NCBI GenBank assembly: GCA_947579665.1 | Contig: OX388352.1 | Span: 74,252,113-74,316,112 of the forward strand | DNA length: 64,000 nucleotides | Direction of reading: 5' to 3' | Source of the DNA: Sympetrum striolatum | Lineage: Eukaryota > Arthropoda > Insecta > Odonata > Libellulidae | Shown here: piece by piece, positions 10,736-24,300 of the stretch | Numbering within the stretch: position 1 is the first letter of the stretch | Layout: each line of letters opens with the position of its first letter | Notes under the pieces: model-generated | The model's input: the letters and a program-made list of their open reading frames with translations, nothing else | Database searches by the model: none | Told to the model about the DNA's origin: nothing | Translations under genes and position numbers: made by a program

Positions 10736-13700
10736 AACACAGAAAAATATTAAGATAATTTCCAAATATGTGTGAAACAAATACCACAGAACAACAACAT
10801 TTATATTACACCCAATACAAATACGAAAGATTTATTACATTACTTTTAAATTTTTAAACCAATCAACAGAATTTTCAATCTTCAAAATGGAGTAAAATAA
10901 TTTCTGTATTATTAGAAAAACTTTAAAAAGAAAGGTAAGATAGAAACTTCATCAAATGAATAAAAGTTAGTTTATCTATAATTTTGTGAAAATAACTGAG
11001 GTAGGAGACAATTGTGCTAAAATTAGAACTAATGAAAAATTTATAGACTATAAATTAAGGAAATAAAATAAATGAAGTTTTATTGAATAGCCATTTCTGT
11101 TCATTTTCTATTATTGACAAGCTGGTATAATGAAACTGGTATTGATGCCGGAGTAATTCATTACATTTTAAATATATACTCATTGTAGCTACTAACTTCT
11201 AAGAGACTAGGAATAATTTCCCAACCTTGACTCTCCCCCTATTATAATATTGTTATCTCCAAGAAAATGGACATAAAGACTTGAATATAATATTTTATTC
11301 CAAAGAAAACAAATCATTCTCATTAAGTACAGCATATCTCCCACATTCTTTTATCATTCACTAAAACCCTCTTTGAATTCATTTTACTAGACTTTAATGT
11401 CAAAATAGCTTGCAAACTGAATTATAGATCAATTAGAACTTCACCAAAACGCCCATGTACAATCATACTAAACGTGATCCTTGGGTTATTTTCTCAAATT
11501 AAAAACCAGCTTTATTTTAAAACTCTATAAATTAAAAGTTATACATTCTATCAACAGCGATAGAATTAAAAAAAAACAACGAAAGGATTTTTTTCAAAAT
11601 GGAGAATCAGCCATTAAGTTCAGGTAAGCCTTTCGTTAAACAAGCTAGAATTTGCCTCCAAAAACAACTTCAAAGAAACTATATCTAGTTGAAACTGAAC
11701 TTTCAATATGGATTGCATTAAGTTTTTCTATAAATATTATCTACCTTTGCTATTCTATTGAATACAGAATATGTTCTGACTTCATGTTAAATCACCATTG
11801 GCTTCACAGAAATGCCCAGTGCTCATCTAAGGCAAAAGTTCAAGAAGTTCCGTGGTATATCTTCCAGCAGCAATATATTTAAGGCACAGAGAGCATTACC
11901 TAGCAACATTACAATAACATATTTAAAGATTGAAACTTAAACATATTGAAAATGAAAATCTATGTTGGGAGTAACAGTTATATTTTTATAAATAACTGGC
12001 AAACCAATTTCAATCTAATGCAGTGGTTAGTTATTTTGATACTAATTAATTTTTTAAGCTCATCTGTAATTCAATAAAAAGAGAACATACGACAAACACA
12101 CAAAAATATTTGATAACATCTTTGAACCTTTTATTGAGATTAATATGATTTTTACCGGGAACTTCATTATAAAATTAAGCTAAAATATAGGAAATTTCTA
12201 CCATTAATCTCATTATAACTAACAATTTTTAACCAAATTTATCAGAAAAACTGCATAAAATCTTCAGAGGGAAAGTCCGAAACAGGTGCCACAAAATGTT
12301 TCACCAAGAATCACAAACTGTATCCAAACAATCCAGCATTTGCATTTCTGAAAAACCTAATGAGATAACAACTATGAGACCAAGTTCTTCTATACTATGA
12401 CCGGGCACAAGTGTTAAGATGCAGCATGAACCACATTTCCGAAAAACATAGCAAAACTCAGAATCTATAAGTGAATACCGACAACATTCTTCATATTCTA
12501 AGAACTTAGTGAGAAAATGTAAATTACGCATATCCTAACTCGGCACATCTAATTTAGTTTTGTGAAAAATATTTGAAAAGTAGGAGGTCCTTGCTACAAA
12601 AAATTAAATAAAAATTACTTCAGCACTAAATGATTTAAGTTTTAGAGCTATTAACTACATGCTCTCCATGTTCCGTCTAGGAGGAGCATCTTAGTTACTA
12701 GAATAAAGATCCCACACTGGACAAGGTTTTCTTTTGACCTAAAGGAAAATATTTATAGAAAGAATAGAGATGTGACTGGTATTTGAATTATCTTTTTTGT
12801 TGAATTATGTATAAAAACTGTAAGGCTGAGTAACCCAATAGTCAATAAATCTGATAGGAAAAGTATCAATGAATCATCTTAATTGTTTCTTTTATTTAAG
12901 TTTCACACAAATTCATTTTATCTTGAATTGAGCATTGCTAACAGTGTATTGTAAATGGAGAGCTATGCAATCAATACAGCAGGTTTCGTCTCCTTTATTT
13001 ACCTTCTCCCATAACATAAATAGAATCATCCTTCATATAATAAAATATCCTTCTTTGCTTAAGTCTTAAAGCTTGTGTGTGAAGAATGTTACAACCAAGG
13101 ATCACATTTGAGACACAAAAAATATTTCCGTTATTAAAAACATAACTGTACCAGGTATTCAAATAATAAAAAACACTAAATGCTGAAGATCATCAAGAAC
13201 CAAAATAATTTAAATCATTTTTCATCAAACTGAAATCTGAATTCAAAAAAATCATAACTCATTATGATTCATTTTGTCTCTTCGAATCTCATAATTCAGG
13301 TGCTAAATTTTTGATGTTTTTAGTACCTACAAAAATACAAGAAGTACACCTAATCGAAACAGATTCTCCATTAAAATCTATGAACAAGGAGCATCTTATA
13401 AATTTCAGAAAAAGTAACAACAAGTTGAAAATTAAAAGTATAAAATAAAATTTCGAGCAAAGCTAGGTGAAAGTTATTTGGATGGTAATTTGAGAAGTAG
13501 ATACCATCATGAAACGTTTCTCTGTAAACTAAAGTAACACTAAAGAAGGATTTGCTGGCATAGCCAAGCACAAAAGAAATTATCTCTTTAGCAGTATTCA
13601 ATGCAATTAACTTGCAACAATTAATTCTCAAATACTCCAGTGAAATAAAGAGCAAAGTTAAGTTTGATACCTAAATTATCAAAAGTACATGGAAATAGCC

Positions 13701-16680
13701 AATATTTTCAAAAGAACAGAAATCATAACAAAATAATACTGAATATAAATTAAATCCATTTGTTACAGGTACACTTAAGTATCAATGCATTTTTGCCCAA
13801 TAGTTTAGTTACCCCAATAGTTAATTTCCATAAATCATACACATCTAATGATGGTTCACATAAAAAGATTAGTTGGATAAAAATCTTTTATAAGGAGCTG
13901 GTTTCATTGGTATATAGTGAGCTTTCATGATATCTTTTCTTAATTTCTCTATCCTATTAATTGTATTTGCATATTTGAATATAGAAACTCAAAGTCTACA
14001 ATACAGTAAGAGAATTATAATCCTATATCCTATGCTTATCATCCCCAGAGATAAATAATTCAATGAGATACTGCATATACATCAACCAACAAACTTTTCC
14101 AACTGAACTTGACTCGATGTTGACACAAAATCATTTAATATTGCAAAACAAATAGTGTGGCAACAGAATATGTAACTGTGCAATGGCTTGGCAGAAGGAT
14201 AGTTCAACATAAATTGGACAAGTGAGATCAAAGACCTGGGTCTTAGGGATGAGAAATAATATGCCTAAGCATACATATGTGCAGGGCATACACAGATAAA
14301 GAGGCTTCTGACATGAGAAAGTTAATGATGCAGATGTTAGACAGAATTGCTTTTTACTGGTGTTATATGTTTTTCTATAAAACAATATGTAAAGATAAAA
14401 AAGCCAATGGAAAAAACTTTGAGACGATAAAGTTTAAAATTTGGAAAATAATCAATCGGGGAGAAAATTAAAATTCATGATGCCACCAAGATGCAAGCTC
14501 TCCCTTGGAAAATGAGATGCAGAAATTTAATTTAATTTACTAAGTACATTATAAGTAATTTGCTAGAAACTGAACATAAGTATAAACCAAAAATGATATT
14601 TAAGGATAAATTATGTTATGGATATGAATTTAGTATGCATTTAAATATATCAAGGAGATATCACCAAAATCTAGACAAATTCAGTGACAAAATATGTAAC
14701 CGTTTGAAAATTTCAACCATACCATGGTATATGATTTGATTGGATGGTACCAAGGTATCTGGGCAATTCTTTAGTCCAACTTGAAAATAGAAATATAAAT
14801 CCTTATAAAAAGATTTTAAACTTTAAAAAGATATTTGATAAGAAATTCAATCATAAGAATAATAAAAGTGAGTTAAAATTCTCTAAATTCAAGACTATTG
14901 CTATACACTAATTCAGAGCCTTTCTCAATTCAACTGAAAGATAATGTCTCAAGCGATAGATTAAATCCTGAAGTAAAAAAATACAGGAATAAGCGATGTT
15001 TTTGTTAACCAGCACCATCCTCTTACAAACCACTTTACTCAAAGAATTGACTGGAAAGCCTTGATACATAAATTGTTCTACAAAAGCAGAGATGGAGATA
15101 GCCAGGGTTGATAGAAAATCCTTAATACAAAGATTTTAACTGTGCCAACCTCATACGAATATCTGCAAGTAAATGCACTTTCTCAAAGTTCACTTTTTAG
15201 TAATTTTTATGATACAAAACTAAGTAATCAGATTAGATGAACAAGACTGTGTGGGCAGTTAGGACTAGAAAATACTAATATACAATGAAAAATCATGCAG
15301 CAAATATATGCTGATAGACAAATATCACTGCCACCAATAAAAATCAGTGCTAATGTAACCATAAGCTAATTTTAATCAAATCTAAAACACAGAAAAATCC
15401 TTTCTAGAAAACGAAACCACAATTAACCACAGGGTATGTACCATGTAAACTTAACATTTAGCAAACCAGTAAAAATCATTAAGAACACGCAAGTGAGGAT
15501 AACTGCACACATCCCATATAAACAAGTAGACTAGAACACTGATTGAATCCTTATTTGGAAATAAAATCTGCCCTTCGTTAGGACTGGTGGAGTACAAAAA
15601 CCAGTGAATAATACTGCTACAGTCTAGTGATATACATGCCTCAACTTGGTTAACCAAATTTCTTCAAAGTTTTCATTTTGATAAATTTTTATATAAAATA
15701 AGCACCTCAACTATGCATGTATAGATATTCAAGTTAGAATTATTCTTTACTTTAATGGTAATATAAAAAGTTCTTCTTAACAATGCATAAAGTCTGTTTC
15801 CCAAGAGTTTTCACCTGACAGTCCTCAATCAATGAGCAATGGTTGGGTCACAGCAGCTACATCCGCTATTCACTTGTTGTCTCTACTAAACTCACTTCTA
15901 TTTTGCTGAGAGTTGGCATTGAGAACACCGCAACTCCCCGACTGAGGGTGCTGTCAGCTGACAACTCTCACAAAACAGCAATTAGGTGCAGTATACACCC
16001 TCAACGTCACCATCCATAAATCTATCTCATTCATATAACCATGTTCGGTAATTGAACTCACAATAGCATACTACTTTTCTTGAACATTGGCTTAACTTTT
16101 TTCATGGACAAATTATCTTAGAAAATTAGCTTTGAAATTAATCTCTGTATGTACAATGACTCTGAGAAGACTGCTTTCTTGCAGACAACTCATAAAGATG
16201 AGTATATTTTACAACAATATATTATTAATTTACTATCTTGTTTCCCATTAACAACGAGGGGAGAACATATTAGGCACAATTTACTCTCATCTGCTCCTTA
16301 ACACAGTGCTTGAGGTAGGCCAAAATGAGGCAGTATGTCGTACGGGCACTTCATGCTATGAACAGAAGCCAAACCTACTTCTAATTCCACCAATCATACT
16401 GTCACTCTTTCTAAGAGATTGAATGCTATGATAGTTCTCAGAAGACCATACAGCTTCTATTTTTTCTCTTCCACCTCAAGCACTGCTTCAGCATACTAGT
16501 ACTCTCTAAAGAATACCTATACAACAAAATCTTGATATCACTTCTCTGGTACCTCATTTTGAAGTCACTGGCTTGACTCCTCAGTCTCTTCATTCTTGAA
16601 AGTCCTTCCTCCAGTATCATTTGGGCTACCTGAAAGGGATGCTAATGTGAGACACTCCAATTAACAAAAGATAATAAAAT
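10736..16680. other. AT-rich, CpG-poor DNA, nothing coding recognised
   Basis: Open frames at 12301-12531, 13371-13655, 14131-14385 and 15451-15657 (minus) show no recognisable domain, no start context and ordinary AT-rich codon use. I treat them as chance. A small inverted repeat lies near 15900-15980 (TTTTGCTGAGAGTTG against CAACTCTCACAAAA). Confidence 0.4.
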
Positions 16681-16689
16681 AAGGACCTA

Positions 16690-17690
16690 CTTTGCTGTCT
16701 AAGTGTCAGCCACAGCAGATAGAGCCCTCCCCAGTGCATCCTTCTCAGTGTAACCATTCAGTAAAATCTCCATGGGATATTTCGTTTGGCACAGTCTGGT
16801 GGTTTTACTTTTTTCATAACCTAATTTGTGGTTTTCCATGGGCGCTTTTTGTGTTTTTCAAGTAATTTGTAAATAAGCCTTGGGTACTTTATGGACAGAC
16901 TATTAGCCATCACCAGTGTGCCAAATTCTGTCTTGTCCGTTATAATCTCTATCACTCAGTGTGATTTTGATAATGAACTGTCATCTCTGATTGCTATTGT
17001 CGACAGTTTTCTATCTTGCACAAATAACGTTCACTTAAAATCCATCTTACAGTCATGTCCTGAATGCTTACTATAAAAAGGTAAACAGTTTAAAAAACAA
17101 ACTCTCCACAATGAACTTGAGTTTGAGCAAACTATTGTCTTCTAATATAGTTGCAATCACATGGTTCAACCCCATGGTTAGTGACTCTGAACTCGCAATC
17201 CCAAGTTCCCACAACATCTTTAACTGCAATCGCAATAATCATTGAGGTGGAGTTTTACTTGCACTAGACTTTGAATTATCAGCAAAGCATCGGCTCGATA
17301 TCGAAAATTCATGTGAAATTTTATGGGTGGAAGTGACCTCCACCAACAACAGCACTGGACAATTAGACAAAATTTTTATTGGCAGTTTTTATCGACTGCC
17401 AGGAAGTAACTTGAGTGCCTTAGAAGCTTGTTTTCAATCAGTCTTAGGCTTGTCATAACTAGGTTAAAAGTGATCAAATTCTGTGACTTTCATTTATCTA
17501 TCAAGTAGAATTCACCTTCTGTTCTAACTGGCACTAGTGTGAATGATAATTTCTTCATCGAACATTTTTTGTACGGCCAGGAACTTTTTCAATCCAACTC
17601 AAAATTTTTCTTTAGTCAATTCATGGCTCTGGAACATTCAAAGTGTTAATTAACCTCACAAACCTGTTCCTCCCAAATAGTGTTTTGAAG
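16690..17690 (+). mobile_element. Non-LTR retrotransposon relic, endonuclease region
   Basis: Near 17310-17440 the plus strand encodes CEILWVEVTSTNNSTGQ and, in frame, IFIGSFYRLPGSNLSALEA. These match the apurinic-like endonuclease of CR1/Jockey-group LINEs (W-K-I...I-G-S-F-Y-R-P-P). VIKFCDFHLSI follows, matching the GDFN-P box with its catalytic D region decayed. The reading frame is repeatedly broken. The upstream part (16690-17300) is assigned only because it is contiguous and similar in composition. Confidence 0.6.
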
Positions 17691-18034
17691 ATCAATAAGA
17701 GGAGTTTTCATACAGTAGCTAACTTCCAAAATGTACAATCTGGGTGTACAATTAATTAGAACACTCAAAAATAATCTTAAAAACAATTAAAATTATCAAT
17801 CCTATTCGAAAAGCTGCCACACATACTTCCTTCTACTATCACATATACTTGAGCACAAACTGAAATAAAACTTGGAAACTAAGCCTTTGTTTTCAACCGC
17901 AACAATCTTTGCCTTCTTTAACTGCAAGAGAATTCCACTCACGCAAATTTTTTCACAAAATCCTTTAACTCTTATTATCTTCAGAGTATTATATGGGAAT
18001 TTCTCAACACAAACTTTCATATCTCATATTATCT

Positions 18035-18315
18035 CTACTCCAGGAACTTACCAAGTTGTATGTTGTATTCACCAGCTTCCATTCTTAGAATGTATGGTAT
18101 CACACTATCAATCTGAACATTTCCAATTAATCCAGAAAAAAATAGTTCCTCCATTACATTAGGTTGAAGAGTTCTTAAAGGGGGCAAACGTAACAAGAGT
18201 CTAGGAAACCTATCTCCATCCTCAGGAAAACTTTGATTAGTATAACCTCTTAATTCCTGAAATGCTTTTTCTTGAAACTTGTCCACTTGTTTACGTCCAG
18301 GCAGTCCTGGATGAT
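18035..18315 (-). CDS. Hr78: Hr78 last recognised exon, AF-2 helix
   Basis: The exon encodes [20 protein letters not shown] through [16 protein letters not shown] and [13 protein letters not shown], collinear with the TR4 C-terminus. Read straight through, it stops at 18037-18035 five codons after Gln-Leu. A consensus donor (GTAAGT after CTTG, exon end 18052) would instead splice out the stop. Confidence 0.92.
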
Positions 18316-21300
18316 CTGAAGAATAGATTAGATTCAAGTAGAAATTCATAAAATTAAATAAATTATTATAGCTGCATAATATTGCAGTAAATCATTTAGA
18401 AACCGAGATTTCCTTACCAGCACTAAAAAGTACAATAGCTTTGAGGTATGCATATTCATGTTCATCAACTTGTATCCTATTCATACAATTTACATATTCC
18501 TGGAGTTTACAAATATGATCAGTAACCTGAAAAGGAATTGTTCAAATGACCATTAGAAATATATGCTGTCTTTGTGACGGCGAACCAAGCCAAAAATTTT
18601 ATCATTTGGTAAATTTAAATATTTCAACCGAGTAATCTTAATAAAAAACCAACATACCTGTTTTACTCTCAAAGCAGAAATCTTATCCTGAGCAACTGAT
18701 GCTTGAAGATGATTGATTATGGCAGACAATATACACGTAAGGGAAAGGACTTGGGAGCACTGGGCCATTCCAAGAGCAAACAGCTCAGCCCAGCAACTTC
18801 TAACGAGTCCTACCTGAGTCTCAGGACTGAAATGAAGAAAATTAAAAATTAGCTCCCCTGATAAAATCCAAGATATACCAAGAATGGCAGGACAAATCTA
18901 AACTAACAGCTGACATTGATTGCTGTTCAATTAAATTAACTTTCAATCATTCTCTGTAAAATTCCAACGAACTTTAGTAAAATAAAATATGAATCGATTC
19001 ACTGAAAGAAAGTGCAAATAATTGAAATGTCATATACACCCAAGAAATAAGACGCATTTTCCCCATGAGGAATTTAGGTTAAGAAGCTGGAGACATCTTA
19101 TAGGAGGATATAGTATTTCCAGGGACTTATCACCAAAGACCTTGATTGCGAGATTTTTGGAATACTCAATAATGGGAGGGAATTCAAAGTTTACAGAATT
19201 CACACATTTTCTTGTTAATTACTTAAAAGAATAAGATACATTCAAGTAAAATGTCACATTTAGGTTCTTATTATGCATGAGAAAAATCATTTATAAAGTA
19301 AACATTATTAAATGCCATATTGACAGTCATAACTGCATCCAGGAAATTCCAGGTCATGGCCAATTTATTCTTGAGAATGTTCCACAAAAATAGCATTATT
19401 TTTTTTGCGGCCATGGCATTTTCATCATGATTACCATCCTCAAATGGTAAATCTTTTGTCATCAAAACTGTTGCCGATAAAGCTCTTCTTAAAACACTTT
19501 ATCAAAGTGCCAGCAGAAAACTCAGCATAGGCTTCTATCTATTTGCAGATGGTCATATTATCTACTTATTTCTTCATTCTTATACAAATTATTTATTGTC
19601 AATTTGACTGTATTGCTTCATAATTGTTTGAAAAAGCTTGTTTACAAGAATATCAATTAATTGGAAAATTGATGTCAATCCATCAGGAATAATCACAGGG
19701 TAAAAATGTCCTCCCCACTTCTGGTTGAATGTGGTATTTCTATGCACTTTGGACCAACATCAATGTCTTTTCCATCAGCTTCACTTTTCCACATGCTATA
19801 ATGCTGCTATCAATGGTTTCATCATCAAAGGACATCTCTCTCCTGTACCCTTGGCAACTTGCCTTCACGTAAAGTTACTTGCTTGAATATAAGATGAAGT
19901 TTTGTTTCATCTGCCATACAAATCAACATAACAGCGGGTGTTTTTTTTCCTGTTCCTCTTAACTGAGCAGTTTTTGCAACGTTCTCTATTACTGTAGTGT
20001 CTGACTGTATTTCAAGTGTTAGTTGCATTTGATCAGGATTTCCCATTTGATTCATTGGAAAATTGTGCAACTTTGCTAATTTATGTTTAATTACTTGTAC
20101 AGATAGATTCTCTGGGAATTGCTGAGTAATTATACTGTCAGCAGATTGACAAGCTGTTCCCCTTGAAGAGGCTAAGACATCAATTCAAGAATGTTTTTAA
20201 GTTCTTAATTTGGAGCTGCATGGATAATCTCAAGGCTTGAACATGAACATTAGATGTACTTACACTAATACATTCCCTATTTTTAAGTGTTATCAACCGC
20301 AGTACATTTTTTTCAACCTCGTGGTGCTGAGGTGATTTCAAACTATTGTTTCCCACTGTTCTACTCTTTCATTTTGATAACTTTCACTGAATTATGATGC
20401 ATTCATTTAGTCCAAATGTTTACCCTGTAGCTTCGTTTCCATCATTTTTTGCATACTAGGAACCATGTAACATATATTTAGCAGTGTAATTTTGCTGCAA
20501 AAATTTATTTTTTCCATCCAAATTAAGCGTATAATTAACAGGAAATATTTTATAGCATAATTAGATATTATAAATTATTAAATATATTACATAGATATAA
20601 TTTTTTAAAAAGAAAAATAAATTAAAGATAGTTTTCTTAACTACTATTTTTTCCTGTAACTTAGTGCAGTTTTTAAGTGAAATTTCTACATGAAATTTCC
20701 CATAGGTGTGTGATTTTGAAATTAGTAAGTCTCATAGGAAGTTAACTAGATAATTGAACAGAATTTAAATGAAAGAATTCAAATTAAAGAGAAATATGCA
20801 AACAGTTTGCGGGCAGATAAAAATATAGTAGATTGAAGTCTCAAAAACCATGTTTCCTCTTCTATGCGTTTTATTCAAGGGTATATACAGTAATCAATAA
20901 ATTTGCTCTACCACTTTCTGCTTTTCACATGCCTTCAGGCAAAATTTGTAGATCTGAGTGACATGCTACTATCCTGATAATTAATTAGAGTTCCTAAAAA
21001 TACCATATTTATATGAAAATAAAGCACCAGTAAATGTTAAGGCTTTAAATCTCCAATAGCCGTTCTTGATGGCGTTCCTCTTCTCCGGTATTCCGTGAAA
21101 ACAAGACAGGACACCGCACTTTTTTGAGAGCAACTCAAAATGTGCGGTGTCCTGTCTTGTTTTCTAGGAATACCGCAGAATGAGAAGAGGAATGTCAACA
21201 AGAACGGCTATTGGAGATTTTAAACCTCTAATTCCTAAACAGCAATGTCCCAACTTTCCTTTCTTTTCACCAGTAAATGTAATAAGCACCCCAAAGGTCA

Positions 21301-24300
21301 CAAATAGAAAAATCATTTAACCACAATAAGACCATGCCATTCAGAGCACCATGTTTACTTGAACGAAATACTGGTAGTCCTACATGCCACAAGTCTATCT
21401 AGTGCACCATCAATTCTAACAAACACCCTTCTATTAGCCGAAAAGGAACCTTAGTGAATTACTTTTGAGTAATAAGGTAGTTATTCGAAAGATTGTCTCA
21501 TAAAATTATATTAAGAGATGCCTTTAGGAAATTATTCTGCAGAATAGAGGGGATGTTCGTGATTTTTGGTCAACTAAAACATCTTAATGGTGCTCTACAC
21601 AACTTTGCCTTTAAGTAAGCAAAATGTTTGTAATTTCTTGGACAGAAACAGCTGAATGAAAGCAAGTGGAAATTTCTGCAATCAGTCATGCTTATGAGGC
21701 CATTTGTGGTGGAAAATGGAAATAAAACATTATTTTAACAAATTTTTCATTTGCATAAGTAATAATTATTAAAGAATTAAAAAAAACAACAGACTTCTCT
21801 AACAAATATCATACCAAGGGCTACTTGCCCAAAAGATTAAGTCAGCAATATTTTTAACCCAAACTGGATTCATTCATGATAAAAATATTTTATGATGTTC
21901 CCTTTTGTTAAAATTGAACAATTAATCCAAATAATTTAGGGCAAGATATCATTTACAAACAAAAGCAAATAGGATGATGCTTTTATGCCCATAAAATAAC
22001 ATAAAAATTAAAGTACTAAACTTCTGAAAATTCAAAGACCATAAACTGGATTGAAAAATTGAGATCAACTATAAATGCATAGATCTTAATTCAACAAGCT
22101 TAACAGAGCCTGAATTCAAAGGAATTATTACTTCAAGAAAATAATTGGGTAGTAATTTTACCATTGTATTAGCTAAAAGAATATAAAAAATATTCGATTG
22201 ACAAGTAAATTCATCAATTTGAAAGATGAAATAATGTTTTTTTTTCTTTCGATAAAAGACCAATTCAAGAAATAATAAACAATGCAAAAATTCAATTAGT
22301 TATATTAGTAATCAAGGGTTCTGGAAATGACCAACCACTTCAATGAACTTCAATAATCTCTTATTTCTGATACACCTAGCTAAACCCCCTACCATGTGCC
22401 AACAGGTGACTTGCAGGGTATATTCCACCTGCGATCTTGAGGCCAAGACTCAGTAGCCTACCACAAAGGTAGTCCAACTCAGAAAATAGGAGAGGCAGAG
22501 CTTACTGAGGGGGAGACATGCTCAAACAAACTACTGAACCAACTTTGGCTACTATACAGGACATATAGCAGGAATTTACTTCTTAAAAGTTCCCTATCTC
22601 CAATGTTTTCCCCTCTAGCTTGACATCATCAGGCTCAAGAATGCAAATGGAATACACACATGTAGATGGTGTAGATGTAAACTCCCACATTGGGCATGAA
22701 TATGACACGAAATAATAATATTTTGAAATTACACTGTCAGCATTATGATTCCAGTCATAAGGTAATCATGGAAATAACTCAGCCAAAATAAAAATTTGAG
22801 TTATTTCTATAAATTGTCTGGGCAAATCAAGTTTCCAATTCCAGAAACCCCAAAAAAATGAGTAGATAAATAAAAACTGTAGACTTACAGTGATTAATTT
22901 AAATTCTGACCCTTGTATTTCTCAAACCATGTATGTTTCTAGCAGCTGCTTAGTGCTAGGCACAATGAGATTCTTTGTTAGAACAAGGATGACATAAAAC
23001 AGAGGAACTAGAATTTAGAGCACTAGCAAAACAGGAGAAATTACCTCAGAAGTTGAAAAGCTGGAATGCTTCTTGCCCAATGAACTGATAAAAATAATAA
23101 TCGAGAAGCACTTTCACAAATGTAGTGTACATTGAGGTAGGCAGGCATAGGGCTGGGAGTCTGGAGATTAAAGCTAAAATGCTGATCCATTAAGATTGGT
23201 CCTTCCAATTCAAAAATTGCCTCGTTGTCATAATCCACACCTATACCAAGTGATTCACTTCCATTGAGGTTCTACAATAAAAAAAACATATTTTCAAAGA
23301 AGCCATGATACATTGATTCACAAATGGATATCATTAAATAGCATATTCATCATATATATTTTGCTGTAGCAAACGGTTGAAATGTGATCAACCAGTTATT
23401 TCATTAAACCATCATCAAATTGTTCCATATGATGCAGCAAAATATTTGAGAAACTTTGAAATGAAACAATTTTAATTTCACTTTAAAAATAAATTCTTAA
23501 TAAAAAGAGAAGCATTTTGAGACATAATAAAGGTATTATTATTAACATGTGAAAGCATATATATTGTAAAGGTAGAAAAATTTAAAAAAATAGCCTTAGA
23601 AAAAGTTCTACTAATTTATACACTACAGAGCTTCCAAATAGTACCTTAAACTGGACCTTAAATGTTTCTCTGGTATGCATTCCTAAAGTTTTGTTATTCG
23701 TATTAAATAACAGTTTATTCAAACAGTGTTATTAAGAAAATTGTATCTACCTCACAGCTTACAATAATTTGAAGTACTTATCTATTCATTGCTATTCTCC
23801 AAATAAATTTCAAGAATAATTCTTTCCCATAACTTTTAAACTCAATAAACCATAATAAATAGTAATTCTACATGCAGCTCATTTTAATTTACATCCAACT
23901 GTACATTTCAATTCAGCAACTTTGAACTTCAAACCACCAAAGCGGCACTTGTAAATTCAACCTTGAATAAAAGACATTTTGGGGCTACATATAAATTTTT
24001 TCCCTTACAGGAGATGACTCAGGGACTTAAAGACTAGGTACGAGAAATATTTTATAACAATTTAGATTATATTTTTCCCCTTATTGATGATAGACCATTT
24101 CATAGAGTTATCCTTATTACTAACAAGTATTTGTATAACTTTGCTGGGCAACTTACAACATCACCAACTACCTTAGCCATTGTGTCCAAGGCACGAGAAA
24201 TGAGACTCTTATCACGAGCTAAAGTGAATGCGTCACTAAGCTCTCCGTTTGTAGGAAAGCTGTCGGTTGAGCCTTCTTCTTCCAGACTTCCCTGGCTAGG

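Noticed and set aside
12301..12531. 76-codon minus-strand frame, Cys-rich
   Set aside because: Cys spacing does not match a zinc-binding family, and the surroundings are AT-rich DNA without splice support.
15880..15990. Small inverted repeat near 15.9 kb
   Set aside because: Only about 14 bp of arm pair; no target duplication, second copy or known family was recognised.
22380..22560. GC-richer intronic stretch, possible SINE
   Set aside because: No A/B boxes, inverted repeats or second copy in the window could be found.
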